Origin: Pseudoips prasinana
Lineage: Eukaryota; Arthropoda; Insecta; Lepidoptera; Nolidae
NCBI GenBank assembly: GCA_951640165.1
Contig: OX621255.1
Coordinates: 7,502,001 to 7,566,000, forward strand
Length of the DNA stretch: 64,000 nucleotides
Direction of reading: 5' to 3'
The notes under the pieces are model-generated. The model saw only the letters and a list, made by a program, of their open reading frames with translations. It was not told the origin of the DNA and did not search any database. Of the stretch, positions 10,191-19,797 are shown in pieces. Both the position numbers and the translations under genes were made by a program. Position 1 is the stretch's first letter, and each line of letters opens with the position of its first letter.

Positions 10191-10496
10191 TCAGACAACA
10201 CTCTGCGATATTCAAAGAAAGAAAGAAAGACATATTAATTTATTTGTCAGAATACGAGTACATAAAAGATGTTTATGTTTACGTTCGTACGCAGTATTCT
10301 ACCGATTTTGTCAGAGTACAAATTCACATAATTATTACTTGAAAATATTTAACATTACAAAGATTACATTACATTAAAATTACATACACATTAATCCAAA
10401 CTCATGTCTAAGATAAAATCATAACGATATTCATAATACAGACAGTGAGAAAGCCATATAGGTACAGTTTCCAGTCTAAGTGCTTCCTATAGAGTG

Positions 10497-11162
10497 AAAG
10501 TTTAGATTGAGTGCGCGTTTATAAGTAAATATCCTCCTAAGCTTTGGCTCTTAGATAATGCAGGTTCATTTTAAATGCTTTTACTTACGTCTTAGCTTTT
10601 ATTGGAACTGGAATGTTATTAGATTTACCTTCATCACTGCTGTGCTAGGTTTAAACAGGTTCATAAATTGCATGATTGTCGTATGTTGTAGTTTAATTGG
10701 ATACTAATGGTACTTATAGCTATATATATGAACCTGTTTAAATTGTTTAATTTGTAAAAATTGTAAAGTTTAGATTGAGTGCGCGTTTATAAGTAAATAT
10801 CCTCCTAAGCTTTGGCTCTTAGAATATGCAGGTTCATTTTAAATGCTTTTACTTACGTCATTGCTTTTATTGGAACTGGAATGTTATTAGATTTAATCAC
10901 TGCTGTGCTACGTTTAAACAGGTTCATAAATTGCTGGTTGTCGTATTTTGTAGTGTAATTGGACACTAATGGTACTTATCTCTACTATATAAAAATAAGT
11001 CGGGTTTTCCTTCCTGACGCTATAACTCCAGAACGCACGAACCGATTTCCACGGTTTTGCATTCGTTGGAAAGGTCTCGGGATCCGTGAGGTTTATAGCA
11101 AAGAAAATTTATAAAATTTAACGCGAGTAACACCGCGGGGCACAGCTAGTAGCTATATATAT
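10497..11162 (+). repeat. two-copy tandem duplication, unit about 230 bp
   Basis: Unit 1 (10497-10731) and unit 2 (10765-10978, resuming at 11150) share TTTAGATTGAGTGCGCG through GGTACTTATAGC with scattered substitutions. Unit 2 is interrupted by a Helitron and unit 1 preserves the empty site. The unit itself matches nothing else in the window and has no coding frame. Confidence 0.85.
10979..11149 (+). mobile_element. short Helitron, complete, 171 bp
   Basis: It starts TCTCTACTATATAAAAATAA and ends GCGGGGCACAGCTAG, inserted exactly between A (10978) and T (11150) with no target duplication. TC start, CTAG end and AT target are the Helitron hallmarks. A relative lies inverted at 37127-37298. 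Confidence 0.9.
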
Positions 11163-11319
11163 ATGCTAGTTGCCGAGTAGGTGAGGATACTTATCTAATT
11201 ACTTACTGAGAAACTACGATGATTTTTCCGCGTCGTTCGTCTATGAGTGATTATATATAAATATAGTATAAATTAGGATTCTACAAACAGTTTTAGGAGA
11301 ATATGTTACTATTGTATTT

Positions 11320-11693
11320 ACGGTCACCGTAGCCTAGTTGGTAGTGGTCCTGCCTACGAATCTGGTGGTCCTGGGTTCGAATCCCGGTAAGTGCAAATAT
11401 TTATGTGATGAGCACGAATATTTGTTTCTGAGTCTTGGATGTTTTCTATGTATATAAGTATATGTATATCTATCTATGTAAGTATGTATATCGTCGCCTG
11501 GTACCCATAGTACAAGCTTTGCTTAGTTTGGGGCTAGGATGATCTGTGTGACATTGTCCCTAGATATTATTATTATATAAGTATTTATCTATCTATATAA
11601 GTATGTATATCGTCGCCTGGTACCCATAGTACAAGCTTTGCTTAGTTTGGGGCTAGGATGATCTGTGTGACATTGTCCCTAGATATTATTATT
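11320..11693 (+). mobile_element. SINE family A with a duplicated 3' domain
   Basis: The tRNA-like head has box A TAGCCTAGTTGG and box B GGTTCGAATCC, so RNA polymerase III transcription was possible. The body ends CCCTAGATATT(ATT)n. The 3' domain (ATCGTCGCCTGGTACCC to the tail) is then repeated once (about 11577-11693). A 9-bp target duplication ATTGTATTT flanks the whole unit (11311-11319, 11694-11702). Confidence 0.85.
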
Positions 11694-11768
11694 ATTGTAT
11701 TTGGAGATTATTGCAATGAGAGTGATCATTTTCGTTGTGATTAGTACAGGTATAATCAAAATATCTAA

Positions 11769-11942
11769 TTACGTCGACGGGGTGATTTTTAACAGGTCAG
11801 TACAACGAGAAAACTTAGGAATCAACATATTCCCCATGACCGCTAGTGCCTTATCCTCCCTTTCCATATGTACATCATCCTTAAAGTCTTCATCAGGGTC
11901 CCAAATACTTATATTCGTCGCTTCGCTTGATCGCCGAACCGT
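11769..11942 (-). other. open frame, possible exon of unknown gene
   Basis: The minus strand is open for 57 codons with protein-like composition: ATNISIWDPDEDFKDDVHM, then EREDKALAVMGNMLIPKF and SRCTDLLKI. It has no ATG start of its own and ends at TAA 11769-11771. An AG precedes the likely start (ATCAAG near 11931) and a GT follows CTGACCT, so a splice-bounded exon is possible. I do not recognise the protein. It could be a decayed transposon gene or a chance frame. Confidence 0.25.
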
Positions 11943-12156
11943 TTAAGTGTATTTGGGACATTTTGGGAGGCATCGGTCTGACTGAGAGTGTTTGTTGATA
12001 ATAAAACATGTTCCACCGTCTAAGTGTCATTAAATGTATAATATTTATTTATTTAATAATTAATGTACATACAAAAATAAAATAAAAACTGAAAAAAATG
12101 TGAGGGTACTTGAAAAATGTAGATATGTAAAACGTAACTGGCTATGAGAGAAAAAG

Positions 12157-12277
12157 AGCAACATCCAGCTGCCCCAATCTGTCAAATTACTTTTATAGAT
12201 TTTCAACTTTATCACAAAAGCATAAGGTTCACTTTCAATAGCGGAATTTTGTCAGATTGGAGTAGCTTGATGTGCTG
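12157..12277. mobile_element. GTAC-flanked MITE, degraded copy
   Basis: Inverted halves AACATCCAGCT.CCCCAATCTGTC and GACAGATTGGAGTAGCTTGATGTGCTGG match the complete copies at 47016-47151 and 60981-61113. The outer terminal bases are mutated. Confidence 0.65.
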
Positions 12278-12596
12278 GCTTGTCCAACTGGCTGCTAGGT
12301 TGCACAAAAGTATAAATAGTAATAGGTACCTAACTGCCTCAACTTGTACACTCTCAGAATCAAACTGAACATTGCAATTGAACTCAAGTTGCAGTTAGCC
12401 GGATATCAGTTTCTTAGTGCAATTTGTAACTGTCACGTATAGTTGGTTAAACCTTAATTGGACAATGTTACCTCCCCAATTTGAACTCTATACTGTTGTA
12501 ATAAGAGCGAAAACCAATGAATTATGAATATATGCTATGAACGATTAAGGACCAACCAAGTAATATAAAATAAATAAATAAATAATAAAATAAAAA
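12278..12596. other. unassigned sequence with A-rich simple repeat at end
   Basis: No feature is supported except an AAATA/AATA simple repeat at about 12560-12595, which abuts the inverted family R copy and is probably its tail. Confidence 0.3.
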
Positions 12597-12745
12597 AGGT
12601 TTTTATTCACGTAGACTTTAAAAAAGCGCTTGTAAATAGTCAGAACATGTTTGTAGTAATATAGTTGTATACATTAGATATTATTTCTAGTAACATAGAT
12701 ATTTAGGTACATATTGTATGAAAACATTTATAAAATTTATTTTAT
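12597..12745 (-). mobile_element. dispersed family R, 3' end, inverted
   Basis: It starts with the reverse complement of the conserved end (GGTTTTTATTCACGTAGACT) and contains AGCGCTTGTAAATAGTCAG. It is a 5'-truncated copy of about 150 bp. Confidence 0.65.
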
Positions 12746-12837
12746 TACAGCAATGATATATATGTCATCAATGTTATATATATATTATCAATGTTCCGTG
12801 GAGATACAGCATGTTTTTTTTTCGACGTTATTTACCA

Positions 12838-13014
12838 CTAGCTGTGCCCCGCGGTTTTACCCGCGTTTAACTTTATAACTTGTAGCCTACTTATATGATA
12901 TTTGGATATCTAAGTTATATTACTACAAAGTTTCATCATAATCCGTTCGGTAGTTGTTGCGTGAAGAAGTAACAAACACATTCACGAACTTTCGTCTTTA
13001 TAATATTAGTGTGA
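12838..13014 (-). mobile_element. short Helitron, tandem pair unit 1
   Basis: On the minus strand it ends GCGGGGCACAGCTAG (CTAG at 12838-12841) and begins near 13014 with CTAATATTATAAA. It abuts the next Helitron head to tail. Confidence 0.8.
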
Positions 13015-13199
13015 TTAGCTGTGCCCAACGGTTTAAATCGCGTTAAACTTTATAAATTATAACCTATGTGTTAATCCAGGGTATCAGCTAACTCCACAAC
13101 GAGTTTTATTAAAATCGCTCCAGCCGTTTAGACGTGAAGAAGTAACAAACATACATACTCACACACTCACAAACTTTCGCTTTTATAATATTAGTGTGA
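13015..13199 (-). mobile_element. short Helitron, tandem pair unit 2
   Basis: It has the same orientation as unit 1. Its 3' terminus is altered (reverse complement TTGGGCACAGCTAA), which suggests an older copy. The 5' end is at 13199. Confidence 0.7.
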
Positions 13200-13335
13200 T
13201 AGTGTGATTATTCACTCGGTCATCTGATCTCAAACTAAGAATATGTCAAAAACTTGGCTTGTCAGGTAGTAATTATGATCTTGGCTGAATTTTAGCTACG
13301 CTATCTTAAGGGAGACTAGCAGGTGTACTCGCATT

Positions 13336-13600
13336 CTAAAATCTAATGGGACGGCAATCCAACCAGATCGGGGAGAGATCAGGCGCAGGACTGAAGGCTT
13401 TACGTGCTCTCCGACTCAAAATAAACCTTTTACTGCGATCCCGGTGCGCTTCTGTTAGTTTTTCTTGGCACAAAAATCCCAGTACTACTTTTTGGTACAA
13501 GCCTGGATTTGAACCCAGGAATTTTACAGGACGTCTACTTCCTGCGTTAGAATACGCATCCGCTATATCAACGAGGTATGACGTCACTTTCCTAACATGG
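13336..13600 (-). mobile_element. SINE family F (tRNA-like head)
   Basis: The minus strand has GGGTTCAAATCCAGG (box B) with a box A-like TATAGCGGATGCG upstream, then a body ending in GATCGGGGAGAGATC and GATTGCCGTCCCATTAG. A relative lies at 33045-33205. The box spacing is tRNA-like, but the tail was not identified. Confidence 0.5.
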
Positions 13601-14047
13601 ACCAATAAGTTGATGATCGAGCGATTTATATGAATAGAAATTACCCCGAAAGGTTGACAACCGAGATTTCTTCTAATATATGCCACTCCAACTCACAATA
13701 CTTGTTCGCAATCAAATGTATTTTAATATTGGAATATTTTCGTGTAGTGTTTGCGTATCTGTATCTGTCTATATGGTATGTTTTATTGACGTCAGAGTTT
13801 CGGGTATTTTAAATATAGCCCCGCCATTGAGTGCGATTTTGGTGAGTTTTTGGCATGAATCGTGAGCCAAACATTTTATTTGGCAATAATAACACTGGTA
13901 AAATGGACAAGTTATGATGAGTTGTAATTATTGTGGCCGATGAGTTATGATAGTTATACTACGAACGGTATTCTTTCCCGAATATATGCATATATGTTGA
14001 CTTATAAATATAGGTCTACGCTCGCACTAGCGAATTTAATCGCTGTG
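13601..14047. other. unassigned sequence
   Basis: No supported feature; short overlapping frames here have no recognisable motif. Confidence 0.3.
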
Positions 14048-14163
14048 TCACGGGGTACTTTACAAACATTTATGAGTCGCACAAATAGTTATCCCGCCCG
14101 GGATTGAAACCCGGGACACGAAGTGGCGAGGCGACTGTCTTAATCGCTGCACCACACTGCAGT
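14048..14163 (-). mobile_element. SINE family B copy, internally shortened
   Basis: The minus strand has GGTTTCAATCCCGGG (box B), TTAAGACAGTCGCCTCGCC and GACTCATAAATG, then GTACCCCGTGACACAG. It lies immediately beside another family B copy in the same orientation. Confidence 0.7.
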
Positions 14164-14169
14164 TTAAAC

Positions 14170-14302
14170 ATTATTACACATACTACTATAACCGGACACA
14201 AACTATTATGGCTCACACTAATAGTTGTCCTGTGCGGTTTCGAACTAGGGCCACAAAATGTTGAGGCCACAGTTAACCGCTGTACCACAGGTGCAGAATA
14301 GT
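14170..14302 (-). mobile_element. SINE family B copy
   Basis: The minus strand has CACCTGTGGTACAGCGGTTA (box A region), GGCCCTAGTTCGAAACCGCA (box B region) and AACTATTAGTGTGAGCC. With 14048-14163 it forms a head-to-tail dimer. Confidence 0.65.
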
Positions 14303-14745
14303 TATAAATAAAATTAGAATATTTTTATTTCAGACAACACTTACTGTTTTCACCACCATATGTTTTACATATTTTACTTGAATAGAATCATACTGCTAAT
14401 CTCACATTGGCTAATAGTCCTAAAGGCAATTTACTACTTCACAAACGCCTACAACTAAAATCCGAGGATCCTCAAAACGTGTTAGAGCACACTTATACTA
14501 AATCCCCTCGACTTTGAACGTAATCGAACCCAAATAATCCCTGTGACTTCCATTCAGTCAGCAAAGCTGTGCCAATATTACTTTGTTCTAATTCCGTCGG
14601 CTTGTGTCATAGAAAAATAATAAAAAATATGTAATAGAAGTGGCATAGGTACAAAATAGCTTCCCAGTTTCACTGCTTAATTTAGGTATGAAGTACCACT
14701 TCGCATGGGTGCTTAGTTAAGTACCACGCGCTTGCTTATTTTTTA
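14303..14745. other. unassigned sequence
   Basis: No supported feature seen. Confidence 0.3.
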
Positions 14746-14749
14746 CTAG

Positions 14750-15010
14750 ACGGTGCGCCGTGTGGCTTCCGGCTCAGAAAGAATAATAGAGCCATCCCAT
14801 TACTTCCCCCGGATGTCGTAAAAGGCGCCTGAGGGATACAGTAACAGGCAGCAGCATTACCTACGTACTAGCTACCACCTAACGGCGGGAGCCAACTGGC
14901 ATTCCAAGCGTGGTGACTATGCCAAACCCCTGCAATGGAAACGCTGTGTAAACCTTTGAAGGAGGCTTATGTCCAACAGGGGATAATATCAGGCTGGTGA
15001 TGATGGAGGG
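14750..15010 (+). mobile_element. SINE family G (RTE-tailed)
   Basis: The head is GTGCGCCGTGTGGCTTCCGG, then CCATCCCATTACTTC, GGATGTCGTAAAAGGCG and GCCAACTGGCATTCCAAGCG. It ends GGAGGCTTATGTCCAAC...GGCTGGTGATGATGG, which copies the 3' end of the RTE LINEs in this window. That supports mobilisation by RTE machinery. Confidence 0.65.
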
Positions 15011-15154
15011 TGAGCGCGGCAGCAACATTATGGTATTCGAAACAGACCCAGAACTACTCGTACTATGCATATGTATAAATAGGCAACACATTTTATTATA
15101 ATAATAATATCCTGTGAGCTTATTCACACATGGAGATCTAATGACAAATTAAGC

Positions 15155-15227
15155 AGAGTTTGTATTATGGATACTAGATAACTGATATGTTATATATCAG
15201 TTATCTAATTTCCACAATACAAACTCT
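15155..15227. repeat. palindrome made of SINE C 3' sequence
   Basis: 34-bp arms (15155-15188, 15194-15227) pair at 31 of 34 positions around a 5-nt loop. Both arms are SINE C 3' sequence (AGATAACTGATAT), so this is a short inverted duplication of a SINE fragment. Confidence 0.85.
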
Positions 15228-15370
15228 TTCTCCATTGTTTCTCCATTGATGACAGACCACAGAGCAAGAAATAACTAAAGGTGGCGTTATTAGAAATTTG
15301 ATTTACCTTATTTAACAACTACGAAAAATAAATTAAATTAATTATATTGATCGGTTTGTCTGACATCAAT

Positions 15371-15604
15371 AATAATAATATCCTGGGACATTATTTACAC
15401 ACAGCCATCTGATCCGAACTATGGAAGAACTATGGAAACCAGATAACTGATATCCTACATATACTACTTTTCTTTTGTAAATACATACTTATGTAGATAA
15501 TTAATTAACCAAACTCAAGACAAATAGACATGCACACAAATATCTGTCGATGACGCGAACCGGCCATCATACCGGCACATTAATTTATGAAACTCATTGT
15601 AAAT
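15371..15604 (-). mobile_element. SINE family C
   Basis: It starts with the reverse of the (ATT)n tail and CCTGGGACATTATTTACAC, and ends near GACGCGAACCGGCCATC at the tRNA-like head. The head is degraded. Confidence 0.7.
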
Positions 15605-15639
15605 ATATCAGAAACTTTGTTATTATGATTATGTCAGGA

Positions 15640-15895
15640 TAAAACAAGCCTGTTGGCGTGGTTGGCAAATGCCTGCTTTTCACGCCGGAGGTCGTGGTTT
15701 CGATTCCTACCTAGGACAGATATTTGTGTGCATGAAAATGTCTGTTTGTCCTGAGTCTGGGTGTAAATATCTATATAAGTATGTATTTGCAAAATGAGAG
15801 TAGTATATGTAGGATATCAGTTATCTGATTTCCATAGTCCTTTCATAATTCGGATCAGATGGCCGTGTGTAAATAATGCCCCAGGATATTATTAT
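15640..15895 (+). mobile_element. SINE family C, complete
   Basis: The tRNA-like head GCCTGTTGGCGTGGTTGGC (box A) is followed by GTGGTTTCGATTCC (box B), then a body with TGTCTGTTTGTCCTGAGTCTG and the 3' domain TTCCATAGTC...GATCAGATGGCCGTGTG, and a (ATT)n tail. Confidence 0.8.
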
Positions 15896-16184
15896 TATTT
15901 TCATTTCATTTATTCACAGTTCACAGTAAATAGAGTTTACAATGTATGTAGGTATTATTATAGGGTAGTCCTTATAATCTATTTAGCCTCTTCAAGGCAT
16001 GCGAACATAGTACATAGCTTATAATAATTAATTAATTGTCACAACAATTAGCGTTATTGATGTCAGACAAACCGATCAATATAATCCCCCTATTTATTTT
16101 TCGTAGTTGTTAAATAAGGGAAATCAAATTTCTAATAACGCCACTTTTAGTTATTTCTTGCTCTGTGGTCTGTCATCAATGGAG

Positions 16185-16514
16185 AAAAAGGTGCGTTCGA
16201 ATCTAACCTTTATCTTGCTATCAAGAGGACAATATTGAGTTCAAGATTCTGCTTTATTGTAACTTGGCATGTTACGAGTATATTGAAAAATATATTAAAT
16301 TGATTCTTTTCTTTACAGGTAATGATCCAGATAAATGATATTTAATGGAATAAAAACCTCTATTTCAATCGTGAGTACATTTATTTATACTACATTGGAT
16401 TCGCATCTTCATAATTTTCTGGGGTCGCTGCAACAGCAGTCTACGACGCAATGTCAATATTAATTCTACGGCATTCAGTGGCTATACAAGGTATAACAAA
16501 AATAATGAACGATA
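16185..16514. other. unassigned sequence
   Basis: No supported feature seen; the frame at 16451-16520 has no recognisable motif. Confidence 0.3.
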
Positions 16515-16767
16515 TGAGTGACGGGCCTGTTGGCATGGTTGGCAAATGCTTGCTTTTCACGCTGGAGGTCGTGGGTTTGCCCAGGACAAATATTTGTGTG
16601 CAAGAACATGTCTGTTTGTCCTGTGTCTGGGTGTAATTTATCTAAATACAAAGTATGTATGTCTTATGTAGTATATCAGTTATCTGGTTTCCATAGTACA
16701 AGCTCTGCTTAATTTGGGATCAGATGACTGTGTGTGAATAATGTCCCAGGATGTTATTATTATTATT
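16515..16767 (+). mobile_element. SINE family C, complete
   Basis: Head GCCTGTTGGCATGGTTGGC, altered box B region GGTCGTGGGTTTGCCC, 3' domain and tail (ATT)n are all present. It is close to the copy at 15640. Confidence 0.75.
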
Positions 16768-16805
16768 AACTAATAATGTATTTAGAAAAAATAAGTAGTA
16801 CCTAC

Positions 16806-16878
16806 CTATATCAGTTATCCGGTTTCCATAGTAAAAGCTGTGCTTAGTTTTGGAATCAGATGGCCGTGTGTAAATAAG
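16806..16878 (+). mobile_element. SINE family C 3' part, split by a LINE
   Basis: It contains ATCAGTTATCCGGTTTCC, then GATGGCCGTGTGTAAATAA. The remainder (TGTCCCAGGATATTAT) appears at 18309-18345 after the LINE, so the LINE inserted into this SINE. Confidence 0.8.
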
Positions 16879-18308
16879 GTACAGACCTGTGGCAGTGTTA
16901 TCGACGCCGGCTAAAATATTTGAAGCTGCTATCTACAAGAGCATATTTTTGCAAGTGGCGACGCAACTTTCCGAAACTCAGCACGGTTTTCGGCCAGGTA
17001 AAAGTACCACCAGTAATCTGCTTTGTCATATGATCCATTTGCAGACAACTGTGGATAGTGGGGGTCAAATCGACACCGCTTACTTTGATTTTAAAAAAGC
17101 ATTCGACTTAGTCGATAATGACGATTTGCTTAGAAAGTTAGCTGGTGTTGGTTTTACCCCACATTTACTCAATTTTTTTGCCAGTCGTATGAAAAGCAGG
17201 CAGCAGTACGTGGAATATGTGGGACATACTTCAAAACCATATTTTACGAGATCAGGGGTGAGTCAAGGGAGTAACTTGGGCCCCCTAGAGTTCCTGCTTA
17301 TGATTAATGACCTCCCGCACGTTGTTAAAGACGCTAAGTGTTTACTGTTCGCTGACGATCTTAAATTATCTCTTGCCGTCAGGAACAATGACGACTGTGC
17401 TAGGCTGCAAGGGGATATAGACAGAGTGGTGAACTGGAGTTGCGCAAATCAACTACAATTTAACACTACAAAGAGTGTGACAATAACGTTTTCTCGCGCG
17501 CACTCCCCCATTCAACATAACTACCGCATCGGTGGATCACAAATGATTAGAGTCACAGAGGTCAAGGATTTGGGTATAAGTTTTAACACCGGGCTGACTT
17601 TTCGTGATCATATCATTAGGCTATGTAAGAAAGCTTTTAGAAATTCAGGTTTTATACTTCGAACAGTGAAAGGGTTCGCAAACATTCGAGCTATAATTTC
17701 CTTATATAATGCGTTGGTTAGGAGTCAACTTGAATGTAATTCAGTCATCTGGGCACCGCATGAAGCTAAGTATAGCCTCACGCTGGAGCGTGTACAAAAT
17801 AAATTTATTAGATATTTGTATATGCGACATTATGGAGTATATCCATTTTACCCTTTGATGTATCCCACTCTGTTTATTTTAGGCATGGTGGGATACAATG
17901 AACTAAGAGTTCGAAGGGAACAGGCACTAACATCATATCTTTTTAAAATATTTAGGGGTAGCATTCATAATGCTGATGTTTTAGAACAGATAGCCCTGTG
18001 TGTCCCGGACAGGTATGTTTGGAGAAGGAGACGGCCGCGATTGCTAGTGGAACCGCATGGTCGGACTAATCTTGTACATGAGGCGCCCCTGACGCGTGCT
18101 CTCCGTACTCTTAACCTTATAGCAGCTGAGACTGACCTATTTGTGTGTTCTCTGAGTGAGTTCACGAGAAGTGCATTATGTATAATTAGTTATAAGTAAA
18201 ATTTGTTTAGTGGTATAAAATTGTACTATACTTAGATAAGCACTCTATCGCATTGGACTTATACCTGTAAAGATACATGTAAGAGAGGAAAATAAATAAA
18301 ATAAAAAA
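16879..18308 (+). mobile_element. 5'-truncated Jockey-group LINE
   Basis: The insertion begins inside the reverse transcriptase domain and runs to a 3' UTR and the tail AAATAAATAAAATAAAAA. 5' truncation is the usual outcome of target-primed reverse transcription. The target is the 3' domain of a SINE C copy. Confidence 0.85.
16880..18199 (+). pseudogene. LINE reverse transcriptase, open but 5' truncated
   Basis: This is a retrotransposon polymerase. The frame is unbroken for about 440 codons and enters at YRPVAVLSTPAKIFE; no genuine start exists because the 5' half was never inserted. Motifs (numbering from the GTG at 16889): QHGFRPGKST (31-40), FDFKKAFDLVD (66-76), SGVSQGSNLGP (122-132), LLFADDLKL (152-160, catalytic DD), then a thumb and C-terminal region with LERVQNKFIRYLYMR. 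GPLEFLL replaces the more usual hydrophobic GPLLFL, perhaps a damaging change. The lack of stops over 1.3 kb points to a recent insertion, although the protein is unlikely to be made. Confidence 0.85.
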
Positions 18309-18345
18309 TGTCCCAGGATATTATATATCATTATATTTATGACGT

Positions 18346-18608
18346 GCTTACCTATGAAACTGAATGAATCAGAGAAAACTTGTTACGTTGTGAGAACTAT
18401 TTTCTTTATGCTAACAAAATGCGTCAACTGAGCCACGTATGCAGGGTGTATTGCTCCATGTAGATATTTGACACGTTAATATTATTAAAATCGATATAAC
18501 GAGCCAATCTAGTGAAAATTTCGATGTCACTCACGTAGTTATTTATTATATTTAATTTAATACATCACAATATTTGTGTAAATAAATCTGACAAGAATAT
18601 TATAATAT
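18346..18608. other. unassigned AT-rich sequence
   Basis: No supported feature seen. Confidence 0.3.
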
Positions 18609-18764
18609 ACTTTTACCCGCGTTAAACTTTATAAATTATAACCTATGTGTTAATCCAGGGTGTCAGCTAACTCCATACCAAATGTTATTAAAATCGCTGC
18701 AGCCGTTTAGACGTGAAGAAGTAACAAACATACACACTCACAAACTTTCGCCTTCATAATATTA
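18609..18764 (-). mobile_element. short Helitron, triple array unit 1
   Basis: The body TTTTACCCGCGTTAAAC to TTCATAATATTA is present. The 3' terminal GGGGCACAGCTAG is missing, so this unit is cut at its left edge. Confidence 0.75.
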
Positions 18765-18949
18765 CTAGCTGTGCCCCGCGGTTTTACCCACGTTAAACTT
18801 TATAAATTATAGCCTATGTGTTAATTCAAGGTGTCAGCTAACTCCATACCAAATTTTATTAAAATCGCTCTAGCCGTTATGACGTGAAGAACTAACAAAC
18901 ATACACACTCACACAGTCACAAACTTTCGCCTTTATAATGTTAGTGTGA
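18765..18949 (-). mobile_element. short Helitron, triple array unit 2
   Basis: This copy is complete: CTAG at 18765-18768, GTGCCCCGCGG, and the 5' end near 18949. It is directly adjacent to unit 1, in the same orientation. Confidence 0.85.
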
Positions 18950-18952
18950 TTA

Positions 18953-19089
18953 CTAGCTGTGCCCCGCGATTTTACTCGCGCTAAACTTAATCAATTATAG
19001 CCTATGCATTAATCCAGGGTCTCAGCTAACTCTATACCAAATTTTTAGGCGTGAAGAAGTAACAAACATACACACTCACAAACTTTCGG
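18953..19089 (-). mobile_element. short Helitron, triple array unit 3, truncated
   Basis: The 3' end CTAG is at 18953-18956 with GTGCCCCGCGA. The 5' portion ends at CACAAACTTTCG without the terminal TC motif. Confidence 0.75.
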
Positions 19090-19586
19090 CAACTAAGTGA
19101 TAATTTATAGGTATCATTATCCAAATTCAGTCTTTTAGATGTATTTCTCTACATCTTGTCAAAATGGTTCTGTCTAAGGTAAGGATTCAATATTATTATT
19201 GCGTAATTTTTCCCTAATATTACTTTAATTGTGTCTACAATAATAATCGGGATTCACCTATTGTCGAGAACCTCATTTAATATGACCCTGATTTAAAACC
19301 ACTCAGCTTTATATCTCACTCGCGTCTGCCTCAGGGAGATCCAAAGTTCGTTATTAAAAATTCAATATAAAAGTTGAATTGAGTTTCGACGTATTTATAC
19401 ATTGGATTCTGACACTAGGGGAGATGATTGACTGAAATGTGGTTTTATACGAGTGTTGGAACTTTGTCTATTTGCGTTCCGATGTTTTATTTCATACCTC
19501 AGGGAAAATAAGCAACAACTGAATCTAACATAGAAAAAGAAAGTTTTCCCACAAACTTTTCCACTAAATAAATAATTTGAACTCCA
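19090..19586. other. unassigned sequence
   Basis: No supported feature seen between the Helitron array and the RTE fragment. Confidence 0.3.
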
Positions 19587-19598
19587 ATTAATACTAGT

Positions 19599-19750
19599 CA
19601 TCATATCAGCCTAAAGACGTCCACTGCTGGACAAAGGCCTCCCCCAAAGATCTCCACAATAGCCGGTTCTGCGTTGCCCGCATCCAACGGCTTCCCGCGA
19701 CCCTTGCAAGATCATCGGTCCACCTTGTAGGGGGCCTGCCCCCGCTGCTT
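19599..19750 (-). mobile_element. RTE LINE 3' fragment with target duplication
   Basis: The minus strand reads RPPTRWTDDLARVAG, then SRWMRATQNRLLWRSLGE and AFVQQWTS, the conserved C-terminus of lepidopteran RTE LINEs, then the 3' end GGCTGATATGATG. It is flanked by a perfect 12-bp target duplication ATTAATACTAGT (19587-19598, 19751-19762). The insert is only 152 bp, a strongly 5'-truncated copy. Confidence 0.85.
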
Positions 19751-19797
19751 ATTAATACTAGTAAATTAAAAGAAAAGGTTTGATTATATGTGGGTAC

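Larger units (their letters stand above)
15241..16184. repeat. large inverted repeat with inverted SINE pair inside
   Basis: Outer arms 15241-15370 and 16054-16184 are about 130 bp of near-identical inverted sequence (CTCCATTGATGACAGACCAC and its complement). Inside lie SINE C minus (15371-15604) and SINE C plus (15640-15895), head to head. A 158-bp stretch (15896-16053) occurs only in the right half. Confidence 0.85.

Noticed and set aside
11320..11400. tRNA gene on the plus strand
   Set aside because: Box motifs belong to SINE A, which has a target duplication, an (ATT)n tail and other copies.
13336..13686. 116-codon minus-strand frame as a gene
   Set aside because: It overlaps a tRNA-headed SINE (family F) and has no recognisable motif.
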